Of a DNA stretch of 26,205 bases, positions 14,819 to 22,753 are shown in pieces. The DNA is taken from NCBI GenBank assembly GCA_964625865.1, contig CAZVEV010000057.1:1-26205 (forward strand), in the 5' to 3' direction. Made by a program: the position numbers and the translations under genes. Every line of letters starts with the position of its first letter. Positions within the stretch are counted from its first letter, which is position 1. This DNA is from CAZVEV01 sp964625865. Its GTDB lineage: Bacteria; Planctomycetota; Phycisphaerae; SM23-33. The notes below the pieces were generated by a model. It saw nothing but the letters and a program-made list of their open reading frames with translations. It searched no databases and was not told the DNA's origin.

Positions 14819-15003
14819 GGCAATTCCCTCGTGCGGATATCATAATGGTTTCGGGCCGCGATGGCACGGCTGTAAAGGTCGGCGCGGACAGAAAACCCGG
14901 TTGGCGGGAACCGCAATCCGGTTGCGAGCGTCACAAGAAGTGACGGCCCGCCGCCGTTTCGGCGGGGAACGTGTGTATGCGCCCAAACAGGAGCGAGACG
15001 AAG
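14819..15003. other. Divergent intergenic region with a GC hairpin
   Basis: Between the HAD gene and the six-repeat protein there is a hairpin CCGCCG-TTT-CGGCGG at 14951-14965 and an AT-rich patch GATATCATAATGG near 14837-14849 that could hold -10 elements for either direction. I cannot assign a matching -35 with confidence. Confidence 0.4.
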
Positions 15004-17067
15004 ATGACTCTGTGGATAGTGCGAAGACCTCCCGTCGTGACGGTCGCGATGCTGACGGGGCTTTCGCTGGCGGCGTCGGGACGCCTGCCCATGATCCCGC
15101 CCCCGCCGGCAGCCGCCGCGCAGGTGGCAAAGCCCGCCGGGCCGGCGGGGCTGCACATCCCCCAGACCAAACGCGCCAACTTCACCTACCAGGTCAACGA
15201 CGGCGCGGGCTTCCGGTGGGACATCCAGTATTACGGCTCGATCGGCTCGGGAACCAACTACGCCTACAGCGGCGGGCTGTACTGCCAGATCAACGGCTCG
15301 AACGTTACGGGCAACGGCGTGGGATGGGTCAACAAGGCCGGCGACGAGATCGAGATCGGGCCTTACTCCCGCAACAACCTCCGCATCTACCGGCGGGTCA
15401 AGATCTACAAGGACCGCGGACTGGCCCGCTGGCTGGACATCTTCGAAAACCCGACGGGGGCGGCGGTTAACGTGCCGGTAGCCATCTATTCCAACACGAA
15501 CTACAGCATTACCCAGACGACGACCTCGAGCGGGGCTGCGGCCTTCGGGGCCAAGGACTGGGCATTCGTGACCCGGACCTCGGGCGGGAACAGTCCTCGC
15601 GTCCTGCACATGGTCTGCGACATGCGGTCGAAGGTCCGCCCCAGCGTGCAGACCCAGAGCAGCCAGATCTACGTCCGGTGGAATCTCACCGTCCCAGCCA
15701 AGAAAACCATCATCCTGTGCTACTTCGAGTCGCAGGCCAAGACCGCCGCCGAGCACGCCAAGACGATGAAGTCCTTCCGCGTCTCGCGGGCGCTGAAGGA
15801 CCTGCCCTCGTCGGTGCGGCGCCTGATCGTCAACTGGTCGGCCGGCGGGTTCGCGGGGGTAGACCTCGACCGGTCTGAGACGGCCGACACGGTCGTCATC
15901 TCCGCCGGCGGCGGGCCGAAGTACGGCACGATCAAGAACGAGTCGTTCAAGCTGAAGACGTTTTTCGGCCCGCTGACGCTGCCGACGTCGAAGATCGTCG
16001 GTATGGTCGCGGGGGCCGACGAGAACCGCACGGTGCGCTTTGCCCTGCTGGACGGTCAGATCGTCAGCGCCGAAATGCCCGCCGACAAGATCCTCCTCGA
16101 ACTGCCCACCGGCGGGCAACTGCGCGTCCCGATGGACCGTATCGCCCAGTGGTCGTTCCGCGTGGCCCCCGAGCGTCCGGCCGACGGGACGTTCGCGGGG
16201 CCGTACGCCATGCTCCGCACGGGCGACAGATTGGCCTTCGACCCCGCGTCGGTGGACCTGAGTTTCCGGACGCGACACGGCACGGTGAAGCTGGACCCCA
16301 AGGCCCTGCTCCACGTGACGCTGGACAACGAGGGCAATGCGGTCCACCAGGCGCAGTTCCTTAACAGGTCGCACGTGGGCGGCTTCCTCGAGCCGCGGAA
16401 AATCGCGATGAAGCTCCGTCTGGGCGCGTCGATGACGGTCCGTCGCGACCTGGTGGCCCAACTGCGCTTTGCCGAGGAAGACAAGCCCAACACGGGGCTG
16501 GCCTACGTGGCGCTGACCAACGGGGACGAGTTGTACGGCGAGTTGAGCGGCGAGGCGTTCGAGGTGGTCTCGGAGTTCGGCACGATTCCGGTCAAGCCCG
16601 CCAACCTCCGCACGATCGCGTTCAGCGCGACGAAGGTCGGCTACGCCGTGCTGACGCTGTGGGACGGCACGATACTGCGGGGGCAGATCGGCGCCAAGCC
16701 GATGGGGTTCTCCATCACGCCGGGCCCGACGCTGAGAATCCACCCCGTGCAGTTCGTCAACATCATCTGCCCCGACGCGCTGCCCCCCGACGACATCGTC
16801 GCCACCGCACGCAAGATGATCGCCCTGCTCGGCTCGGAAAGTTACGCCGACCGGAAAAAGGCCACCGAGGAGTTGGTCAAGCTGGGCGTAGGCATCGCGC
16901 CGATCCTCCAGAAACGCCTTCGGGAGGCCACCGATCCTGAAGTGAACCAGAGAATAGAGGAAGTCCTCGATCGCATCGGCGCATCGACGGGGGCGGCCGG
17001 GGCGTCTGTGAATCACCCCCAGGTCGAGGTGCAGATCGGACCGGGCATGATACGCAAGTGTGGATGA
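15004..17067 (+). CDS. Exported protein of unknown family: beta-rich N-domain, six ~40-residue repeats, HEAT-like end
   Basis: The 687-residue product has a signal-like hydrophobic start (MTLWIVRRPPVVTVAMLTGLSL) and then a Pro/Ala linker. An N-terminal domain at about 50-260 is rich in Gly, Asn and aromatics (LHIPQ, GFRWDIQYYGS, NKAGDEIEIGP, IYRRVKIY, RWLDIFEN, LTVPAKKTIILCYFE). Six repeats follow at about 294-336, 345-385, 402-440, 447-489, 500-540 and 548-589. They share the pattern L-x-(N/D)-G-(D)-x-(L)-x-G-x(4-6)-hydrophobic strand-x-T-x-(F/Y)-G-x-(L/V)-x-(L/V)-P-x(3)-(L/I/V)-x-x-(I/M). A HEAT-like helical unit of the planctomycete type fills about 595-659 (YADRKKATEELVKLG). The AGGAG site at 14989-14993 supports ATG 15004. 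The gene at 17114 is a paralogue. I recognise no named family for the N-domain and do not assign a function. Confidence 0.8.
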   Translation: MTLWIVRRPPVVTVAMLTGLSLAASGRLPMIPPPPAAAAQVAKPAGPAGLHIPQTKRANFTYQVNDGAGFRWDIQYYGSIGSGTNYAYSGGLYCQINGSNVTGNGVGWVNKAGDEIEIGPYSRNNLRIYRRVKIYKDRGLARWLDIFENPTGAAVNVPVAIYSNTNYSITQTTTSSGAAAFGAKDWAFVTRTSGGNSPRVLHMVCDMRSKVRPSVQTQSSQIYVRWNLTVPAKKTIILCYFESQAKTAAEHAKTMKSFRVSRALKDLPSSVRRLIVNWSAGGFAGVDLDRSETADTVVISAGGGPKYGTIKNESFKLKTFFGPLTLPTSKIVGMVAGADENRTVRFALLDGQIVSAEMPADKILLELPTGGQLRVPMDRIAQWSFRVAPERPADGTFAGPYAMLRTGDRLAFDPASVDLSFRTRHGTVKLDPKALLHVTLDNEGNAVHQAQFLNRSHVGGFLEPRKIAMKLRLGASMTVRRDLVAQLRFAEEDKPNTGLAYVALTNGDELYGELSGEAFEVVSEFGTIPVKPANLRTIAFSATKVGYAVLTLWDGTILRGQIGAKPMGFSITPGPTLRIHPVQFVNIICPDALPPDDIVATARKMIALLGSESYADRKKATEELVKLGVGIAPILQKRLREATDPEVNQRIEEVLDRIGASTGAAGASVNHPQVEVQIGPGMIRKCG

Positions 17068-17113
17068 CCTACTCGATAACGAACGCATGACCAGAGCATT
17101 ACGGGAAATCATG

Positions 17114-19204
17114 ATGAACAGCAGAAATACTGTCGCGTTGGGTTTGGCGTTGCTTGTCCTGGCCGGCGGCGCCTTGGGCGCCGACAAGGACCTCCACATC
17201 CCCGCCGGTCGGTCGGTGGGCTGGAACTGGTACGTCACCGACGGGGCCGGCTTCCGGTGGGACATCAACTCCTACGGCACGGTGAACGACGGCACGAACG
17301 ACGCGTACGACGGCGGGATGCAGTTGCAGGTCAACGGGTCGAGCTACTCGTGGGGCTCGTCGGGCAAGTTGAACAAGGCCGGCGACGAGGTGGAGATCGG
17401 GCCCTGGTCGCGCGGGTCGGTCAAGATCTACAGGCGGATCTACATCGACAAGAAGGGCGGGTACTGCCGCTGGATCGACATCTTCGAGAACACCGCGACG
17501 TCGACCCAGACGCTGACGCTGCGGTACTACTCGAACATGGGCGGCTCGACGCGGTACGTCTACACCGCCACCGGCCAGCCCAACGTGACCGACAAGGACT
17601 GGGGCTGCGTGACGGCGTACTCGACCGGCAGCACGTCGCGCCCGTGCGTGGCCCACGTGTGGGCGACCAAGGGCACGAAGCCGGCCAACAAGCCGCGGTT
17701 CCAGTACAGCAAGAACAACGACAGCCTCTACTACCACATGACGCTCAAGATCCCGGCCAAGCGCACGGTGGCGTTGTGCCTCTTCGAGGCCCAGCGGCGT
17801 CCGTACAGCGCGGCCCAGAAGTTCATCAAGGAGTTCCGCCCGGACCGCGAGATCCAGAAGATCCCGCCCGCCCTGCGGCGCATCCTGATCAACATGGGCG
17901 GGATCACGCTGACGTTGGGGAGCCTGGAACTGCAGCGTCACGAGAAGCACGACCTGGCCGTCCTGCGAAACAGCGACGAACTGCTCGGGACCATCCAGAA
18001 CACGAACTTCGTCGTCGAGACGTTCTACGGCAAGCTGGACCTTCCGGCGGAGAAGGTCATCGGCATCTCGGCGTCGGCGACGGGCGACTCGCACGTGCAG
18101 GTGGGACTGGTCGACGGGCAGGTGCTGGCGGGCAAGTTCGTCAACGCGCCGCTGAAGCTCAAGCTGGTCAATGGCGACGAGATGTCCCTGCCGATGGCCA
18201 AGCTCAAGACCGCCGCGTTTCGCCTCTCGACGACGCGACCGAGCGAAATCCCGATCAGGTCTCCCGCCATCGTGCTGCGAAGCGGGCAGCAACTGTTCTT
18301 CAAGCCCGCCGACCTCGAGCCGACCTTCCACACCGAGTACGGCGACATCAAGCTCAACACCGACGACCTGCGAAATGTCCACTTCGACACCGCCGGCGGC
18401 GGGTTGCATCGCGCGGTGTTCCGCAACGGCAGCGTCTTGTCGGGCCTGCTCGAAGCGGAGGAGTTGTCGCTGGGGCTGGCCCTGGGACCGAAGCTGACCA
18501 TCCCGCGCCACCTGGCGCACCGGCTGGCGTTCCCCGGCGCCGCACACGACACGGCCAAGCTCGCCACCGTCACGCTGCGAAACGAGGACGTCCTGTACGG
18601 CCGCATCGTCGATGAGTCACTGGCGGTCCAGACGCGGTTCGGCAAGGTCACGGTGACGCCCGCGACGATCCAGTCCATGACGTTCCGCCCGGGCATGGTG
18701 GGCCCCGTGCTGATCAAGCTGCACAATGGGACGACCGTCAGCGGCAAGCTGCTGCCCGAGACGATCAACATCCAGATCGCCCCCGGCCCGAAGCTGCCCG
18801 TCTTCGTCGGGCACATCACGGGCATCACGTGCCCCAAGCCCACGACGGCCGTCGGCGGAGGAACCACGCCGAAGCCCCCCACCCCCACGCCGGCGAGCAA
18901 CGCCAACATCGAGAAGCTCCGGGCCCAGATCAAGGAGGCCGAGGCCCGTCTGGCCAAGATGCAGGCCGTCAAGAAGCAACTGGCCGCCGCGGCCAACACC
19001 CCCGCCACGCAGAAGCAGCGGGAAGTCCTCGCCGCCACGATCGCCAAGTCCATGGCCCAACTCGACGCCCTGAAGAAGCAGTTGGCCGTCGCGATGCAGG
19101 CCGCGGCGAAGGCCGCGCCGCGCAAGCCAGTCCCCGCGCCCGCGCCGTCTCCCCCGGAAGCGGTGCGACCCGTCCCAGCGGTCCGACGACTGGAACGCTC
19201 GTAA
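17114..19204 (+). CDS. Paralogue of the six-repeat protein, with a coiled-coil and Pro/Ala-rich tail
   Basis: The 696-residue product has a signal peptide (1-22, hydrophobic core VALGLALLVLAGGALG). The same N-domain follows at about 24-225 (LHIPAG, GFRWDINSYGT, NKAGDEVEIGPWSR, IYRRIYID, RWIDIFEN, LKIPAKRTVALCLFEAQ). Six repeats align one-to-one with the upstream gene: about 280-320, 329-370, 384-424, 434-474, 484-524 and 532-573 (for example RNSDELLGTIQNTNFVVETF at the start of the first). Instead of the HEAT-like end it carries a Pro-rich linker, a predicted coiled coil at about 595-662 (IEKLRAQIKEAEARLAKMQA) and a Pro/Ala/Arg tail. ATG 17114 gives 7 nt spacing from GGGA (17103-17106); ATG 17111 is equally in frame. 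The gap to the upstream gene is 46 nt with no promoter, so the pair is probably co-transcribed. The family and function are unknown. Confidence 0.8.
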   Translation: MNSRNTVALGLALLVLAGGALGADKDLHIPAGRSVGWNWYVTDGAGFRWDINSYGTVNDGTNDAYDGGMQLQVNGSSYSWGSSGKLNKAGDEVEIGPWSRGSVKIYRRIYIDKKGGYCRWIDIFENTATSTQTLTLRYYSNMGGSTRYVYTATGQPNVTDKDWGCVTAYSTGSTSRPCVAHVWATKGTKPANKPRFQYSKNNDSLYYHMTLKIPAKRTVALCLFEAQRRPYSAAQKFIKEFRPDREIQKIPPALRRILINMGGITLTLGSLELQRHEKHDLAVLRNSDELLGTIQNTNFVVETFYGKLDLPAEKVIGISASATGDSHVQVGLVDGQVLAGKFVNAPLKLKLVNGDEMSLPMAKLKTAAFRLSTTRPSEIPIRSPAIVLRSGQQLFFKPADLEPTFHTEYGDIKLNTDDLRNVHFDTAGGGLHRAVFRNGSVLSGLLEAEELSLGLALGPKLTIPRHLAHRLAFPGAAHDTAKLATVTLRNEDVLYGRIVDESLAVQTRFGKVTVTPATIQSMTFRPGMVGPVLIKLHNGTTVSGKLLPETINIQIAPGPKLPVFVGHITGITCPKPTTAVGGGTTPKPPTPTPASNANIEKLRAQIKEAEARLAKMQAVKKQLAAAANTPATQKQREVLAATIAKSMAQLDALKKQLAVAMQAAAKAAPRKPVPAPAPSPPEAVRPVPAVRRLERS

Positions 19205-19334
19205 CGCACCGGTGCGCCTCTCAGACGCGCGATGATCGGTCCTGACAAGTCGGGACAACCGGTGCAGACCCGCAAGGCGACGCCTCCCCCCGAGGTGGCG
19301 TCGGTTCGCGCCGCCCGATACAATACCCCGCGTT
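19205..19334 (+). promoter_or_regulatory. Intergenic hairpins and a TACAAT -10 close to the xseA start
   Basis: A perfect 12-bp palindrome, CGCACCGGTGCG (19205-19216), follows the stop of the six-repeat gene. A 7-bp stem, CGACGCC / GGCGTCG, spans 19278-19303. TACAAT at 19319-19324 is a good -10 only 10 nt from the xseA ATG; the -35 is weak (TGGCGT, 17 bp upstream). No Shine-Dalgarno sequence precedes xseA, so a very short or leaderless transcript is possible. Confidence 0.45.
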
Positions 19335-20900
19335 ATGTGCTCGGAATGGTCAGACTTCTTAAGCGATGAACCCGGCGCCGCCGGTGCGCCCCAGCGCGAC
19401 GGGCCGCTGTCGGTCTCCGCGCTCGTCGCATCGGTCAAGGACGCCCTGAACGACGCTTTTCCCGACCGCGTCACCGTCGTGGGCGAGTTGAGCAACTTCA
19501 AGCACCATTCGAGCGGGCACATGTACTTCCGCCTGAAGGACGCCAACGCGGCTATAGACGCCGCGATGTTCCGTGGGCGGGCGTCGAAGCTCAAGTTCAC
19601 CCCCGAGAATGGTCTTGAGGTGGTCGTCGAGGGACGTATCGACGTCTATGAATCACGCGGCCAACTCCAACTGTACGTCGAGCGCATGACCCCTCGCGGC
19701 GCCGGGGCGCTCGAACTGGCCTTCAAGCAACTGTGCGACAAACTCCGCGCCGAGGGGCTCTTCGACCCGGCCGCCAAGAAGCCTATCGGCCGCCTGCCGC
19801 GGGCCATCGGCGTGGTGACCAGCCCGACCGGGGCCGCCCTGCGCGACATCCGCCGCACACTCGCTCGCCGCTGGCCCGCGGCGAGGGTCTACCTGCTCGG
19901 GGCACTGGTCCAGGGCGACCGGGCGGCAGCCGACGTCGCAGACGCTGTGACGCTGCTCGACGCGCAGGCCGAACGCCTGGGCATCGACACGATCATCGTC
20001 ACCCGCGGCGGCGGGAGCATCGAAGACCTCTGGGCGTTCAATGAGGAGGTGCTCGCCCGAGCGATCTTCGCCTGTCGCACGCCCGTAATCTCCGGCGTCG
20101 GACATGAGACCGACGTGACGATCGCCGACATGGTCGCCGACTGCCGCGCCGCGACGCCTACCGCGGCGGCGGAGTTGGCCGTTCCCGACGCCGCCGAGGT
20201 GCGACAACACCTGGCGACCCTGGCGATGCGCCTCAGCCGCGCCGCCGGTGAGCGCATCGCCTCGGCACGCACGGCATTGGACGGCATCGGCCGCAGCGCC
20301 GTCTTCCGCGACCCAACGGCTCGCGTACGATCGCAGATGCAGCGTACGGACGAACTGTCGCACCGGATGGCGTCGGCCCTTCGCGGCCGGCTCGCCGAGG
20401 CAAGAGACGCCCTGGAGCCGGCCGCCGGCCGACTGGCGGCGCTGCACCCGGCCAGACTCGCCGAGCGGGCACGGGCGCGGCTGGACCGCACGATCGGTCG
20501 GATGGCGTGGGCGCTCGGTGCCAAGAGCAAGCTGGCCGGCGACGCCCTGGCGGCGTTGGAACTGCGACTCAAGGCAAGGCACCCGCGACATCGCGTCGCC
20601 CTCGCGCGACAACAGCTTGCCGCCCTGAGGCGACAACTGGACGCCATGAGTTACCGTAGTGTCCTGGCGCGGGGATTCAGCGTCACACGCATCGCCGACG
20701 GCGCGATTCTGCGGTCGGCAGACGACGCCCACGCGGGCCAGACCCTTCACACCGAGCTTGCCGACGGAACGGTGAACAGTCGCGTCATCGCCGAAACCGA
20801 CGCGCCACCGCCGGCCGCAGCACCGGCGAAACGTACGCCGCGGCCGAAGCGGCGCGACGAACCGGACGCACCGACGCTGTTTTCCATGGAAGAGGACTGA
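19335..20900 (+). CDS. xseA: Exodeoxyribonuclease VII large subunit
   Basis: The 521-residue product is the large, catalytic subunit of exonuclease VII, which degrades single-stranded DNA from either end into short oligonucleotides during repair. An N-terminal OB-fold lies at about 25-125 (LSVSALVASVKDAL, VGELSNFKHHSSGHMYFRLKD). The catalytic region carries GVVTSPTGAALRDI, TRGGGSIEDLWAFNEE and SGVGHETDVTIADMVADCRAATPTAAAE. A long helical region follows, then the conserved VLARGFSVTR near the end. It is longer than the roughly 450 residues usual in the family because of an N-terminal extension of about 20 residues and a Pro/Ala/Lys-rich C-terminal tail. xseB follows after 40 nt. Confidence 0.96.
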   Translation: MCSEWSDFLSDEPGAAGAPQRDGPLSVSALVASVKDALNDAFPDRVTVVGELSNFKHHSSGHMYFRLKDANAAIDAAMFRGRASKLKFTPENGLEVVVEGRIDVYESRGQLQLYVERMTPRGAGALELAFKQLCDKLRAEGLFDPAAKKPIGRLPRAIGVVTSPTGAALRDIRRTLARRWPAARVYLLGALVQGDRAAADVADAVTLLDAQAERLGIDTIIVTRGGGSIEDLWAFNEEVLARAIFACRTPVISGVGHETDVTIADMVADCRAATPTAAAELAVPDAAEVRQHLATLAMRLSRAAGERIASARTALDGIGRSAVFRDPTARVRSQMQRTDELSHRMASALRGRLAEARDALEPAAGRLAALHPARLAERARARLDRTIGRMAWALGAKSKLAGDALAALELRLKARHPRHRVALARQQLAALRRQLDAMSYRSVLARGFSVTRIADGAILRSADDAHAGQTLHTELADGTVNSRVIAETDAPPPAAAPAKRTPRPKRRDEPDAPTLFSMEED

Positions 20901-20940
20901 GACCACTGACGAGAATCGCCCGCGGGCGAAAGGACGCGAT

Positions 20941-21198
20941 ATGACCGAGCAAGAGCAGAAGAAGATGACGTTCGAGCAGGCGATGGACACCCTTGAGCAG
21001 ATCGTCGCCGGCATCGAGGGCGGGGAGATCTCGCTGGAGGAGTCCATCGCGAAATACGCCGAGGGCACGGCCCTGATCAAGCAGTGTCGCACCATCCTCG
21101 ACGCGGCGGAGAAGAAGATCCGGGTCCTCGCCCGCGACGATGCCGAGGGCCTGGCCGTCACCGGCGAGTTGGACGACGCGGACGCGCCGGATGCCTGA
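20941..21198 (+). CDS. xseB: Exodeoxyribonuclease VII small subunit
   Basis: The 85-residue product matches the small subunit, which binds the large subunit in a multimeric complex. The family core is visible: MTFEQAMDTLEQIVAGIEGGEISLEESIAKYAEGTALIKQC, with the paired helices at about 9-60, and then a variable acidic tail. The ribosome site AAAGGA (about 20929-20934) precedes the ATG. It is operonic with xseA. Its last 8 bases (ATGCCTGA) contain the start of the next gene, so the downstream exported protein is probably translated by coupling. Confidence 0.95.
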   Translation: MTEQEQKKMTFEQAMDTLEQIVAGIEGGEISLEESIAKYAEGTALIKQCRTILDAAEKKIRVLARDDAEGLAVTGELDDADAPDA

Positions 21199-22573
21199 GC
21201 AGGCCGCCCCGACCCGCCGGGCCGCGGGCGCACTGGCGGCGTCGCTTGTCTTGGCGGTGGGGATATCGTGGGCCGGCGCCGGTCCGACCGCGCGCTTCGA
21301 TATCCGCCAGCCGGACGGCAGGCCCGCCACGACTGCCCGGAAGCAGGGGCCGATGGTCGTCCGGTTCGACACGCAGCCGACGACGCTGACATTCGGCCTG
21401 CCGGCGTCTGTGCTCATGACAACGCCCGGCGGGGTGCGCTACTGGAACGGGTACGCCGAGACGTTCGACAAGGCCAACTGCGAAGGCTGCTGCGAGGTCA
21501 TCCAGGATCGCGAAAGTCGCTATTCGCGGATGTGGGTGGCCCAGCGATCGCCCGCGCGGATCGTGGTCCGCTGGCGGGCCGCCTTGAACGACGCGAAGTA
21601 CCGCATCGCCCACACCGACGTGCCCAGCGGCTCGCCGTACGGCAGGGGCGACTGGGTCGACGAGTGGTACACCATCACTCCCGACGGCACGCACGTGCGG
21701 ACGTGCACTATTCACACGGGTCTGGCCCCGCGGGCGGGGGCCTCCTGGGGACGGAAGGGCCTGCACCCCTTCGAGTGTCAGGAGACCATCGTGCTCGGCC
21801 CGAAGGGGCATCAGCCCGTCGACGACATCCACGTCGGCGCCGTCACGCTGATCCGCATGGACGGGAAGGCCCGGACGATCTCATGGAAGACGTATCCGAA
21901 GAATGCTGACCTGTTTTCCGGCGCGAACATCCAGGTGGTGAATCTCAAAGGGCGCTACAGGCCGTTCACCATCGTCCCGCCGGCCGATTGCGAGATCAGG
22001 CCGTACTACGGCCCGACCAAGGACCACCGGCACGTCGACAAGACGGTCTTCGTGGCCTGGCCTCGCGTGGCGCGGTTCACCGGCGGCTACACGTCGGCCC
22101 TGACGCACATCATCAACTGGCAATTCCACGAGCGGACCGCAACAACGATCACGCGGATCTATCTCGCGGGTCTGACCGACAAGCCCGAGGCGGAGGATCT
22201 GGTTCCCCTGGCCCGTTCGTGGCTGAAACCGCCGAAGCTGACCATTGCGGGCAAGGGCTACGCGCCAGCCGCCTACGAACCGAAGCAGCGGGCGTATATC
22301 ATTCGCCGCACGTCGCCGGCCGCCCCCCTGCCGGAGTTCAACATACAGGCAAGCAAGGCCTCCCCGCTGGTGAACCCCACGCTGGTCATCGCCAACTGCA
22401 GCGTCAAGCCGGCCGCGGTCCGTGTCAACGGCAAGCGCATCGCCGCCGGCGCGAGCTCTCGCTGGGGACACGAGAAGACGGGCCAGAGCACGAACCTTGT
22501 GGTCTGGCTCGCCGGCCGCTTCACTGGGCCGGTGAAGATCGCACTCGAGACGGCCACAGGCCGCAACCCGTAG
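21191..22573 (+). CDS. Exported protein of unknown family, translationally coupled to xseB
   Basis: The 460-residue product has a signal peptide (about 1-30: basic TRR, then AAGALAASLVLAVGISWAGA). The mature part looks like an all-beta glycan-related protein. It has a Cys cluster CEGCCEV, WVDEWYTITPDG, a central HPFECQETIVLGPKG, then FTIVPPADCEIRPYYGPTKDHRHVD and TSALTHIINWQFHERTATTITRIYLAGLTD. The last 100 residues look like a separate beta domain (NPTLVIANCSVKPAAVRVNGKRIAAG). I recognise no family. ATG 21191 overlaps the xseB stop; an in-frame upstream ATG at 21140 lies inside xseB and gives no signal peptide. The stop TAG is part of the GTAG that opens a REP-like element. The next gene is a heparinase-like enzyme, which hints at a role in polysaccharide use; that is inference. 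Confidence 0.75.
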   Translation: MPEQAAPTRRAAGALAASLVLAVGISWAGAGPTARFDIRQPDGRPATTARKQGPMVVRFDTQPTTLTFGLPASVLMTTPGGVRYWNGYAETFDKANCEGCCEVIQDRESRYSRMWVAQRSPARIVVRWRAALNDAKYRIAHTDVPSGSPYGRGDWVDEWYTITPDGTHVRTCTIHTGLAPRAGASWGRKGLHPFECQETIVLGPKGHQPVDDIHVGAVTLIRMDGKARTISWKTYPKNADLFSGANIQVVNLKGRYRPFTIVPPADCEIRPYYGPTKDHRHVDKTVFVAWPRVARFTGGYTSALTHIINWQFHERTATTITRIYLAGLTDKPEAEDLVPLARSWLKPPKLTIAGKGYAPAAYEPKQRAYIIRRTSPAAPLPEFNIQASKASPLVNPTLVIANCSVKPAAVRVNGKRIAAGASSRWGHEKTGQSTNLVVWLAGRFTGPVKIALETATGRNP

Positions 22574-22597
22574 GGCGTGCAACTCGTTGCACGCGGG
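22570..22597 (+). repeat. REP-like element, family A, single copy; overlaps the gene stop
   Basis: GTAG at 22570-22573 is followed by the hairpin GCGTGCAA (22575-22582), loop CTCG, TTGCACGC (22587-22594). The TAG of GTAG is the stop codon of the upstream gene. Sequence through the hairpin is identical to the left copy at 172. Confidence 0.85.
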
Positions 22598-22612
22598 ATG
22601 GATGACATCGGG

Positions 22613-22710
22613 CCGGGTGCCGTGGGCTGCGGAGCGCAGCGAAGCAACCACGCCGTGCGGGGAGGCAACAACGTGGTTGCTTCGCTCCGCTCCGCAGCCC
22701 ACGGCACCGG
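22613..22710. repeat. Element C: long inverted repeat with 39-40 bp arms
   Basis: The arms at 22613-22652 and 22672-22710 are near-perfect reverse complements, with a single extra base and one substitution, around a 19-bp centre. Each arm also contains its own hairpin (GCTGCG-GAG-CGCAGC in the left arm). It sits between the family A unit and the ribosome site of the lyase-like gene at 22754. A damaged relative lies at 13819-13955. Confidence 0.85.
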
Positions 22711-22753
22711 CTGGAACATATGGACGAACAGACGTACTTGGAGACGTCGAGCG

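Noticed and set aside
12399..14867. An 822-codon minus-strand frame covering hisD, the poly-G block and the HAD gene region
   Set aside because: Only the hisD part has family character. Upstream of MSVRII the frame runs through poly-G/Pro and then out of frame across the HAD gene, which is itself well supported in another frame.
14800..17268. An 822-codon minus-strand frame opposite the six-repeat gene
   Set aside because: It is an antisense open frame of GC-rich coding DNA, with Arg/Val/Asp-rich composition and no domain. The plus-strand genes have signal peptides, ribosome sites and a paralogue.
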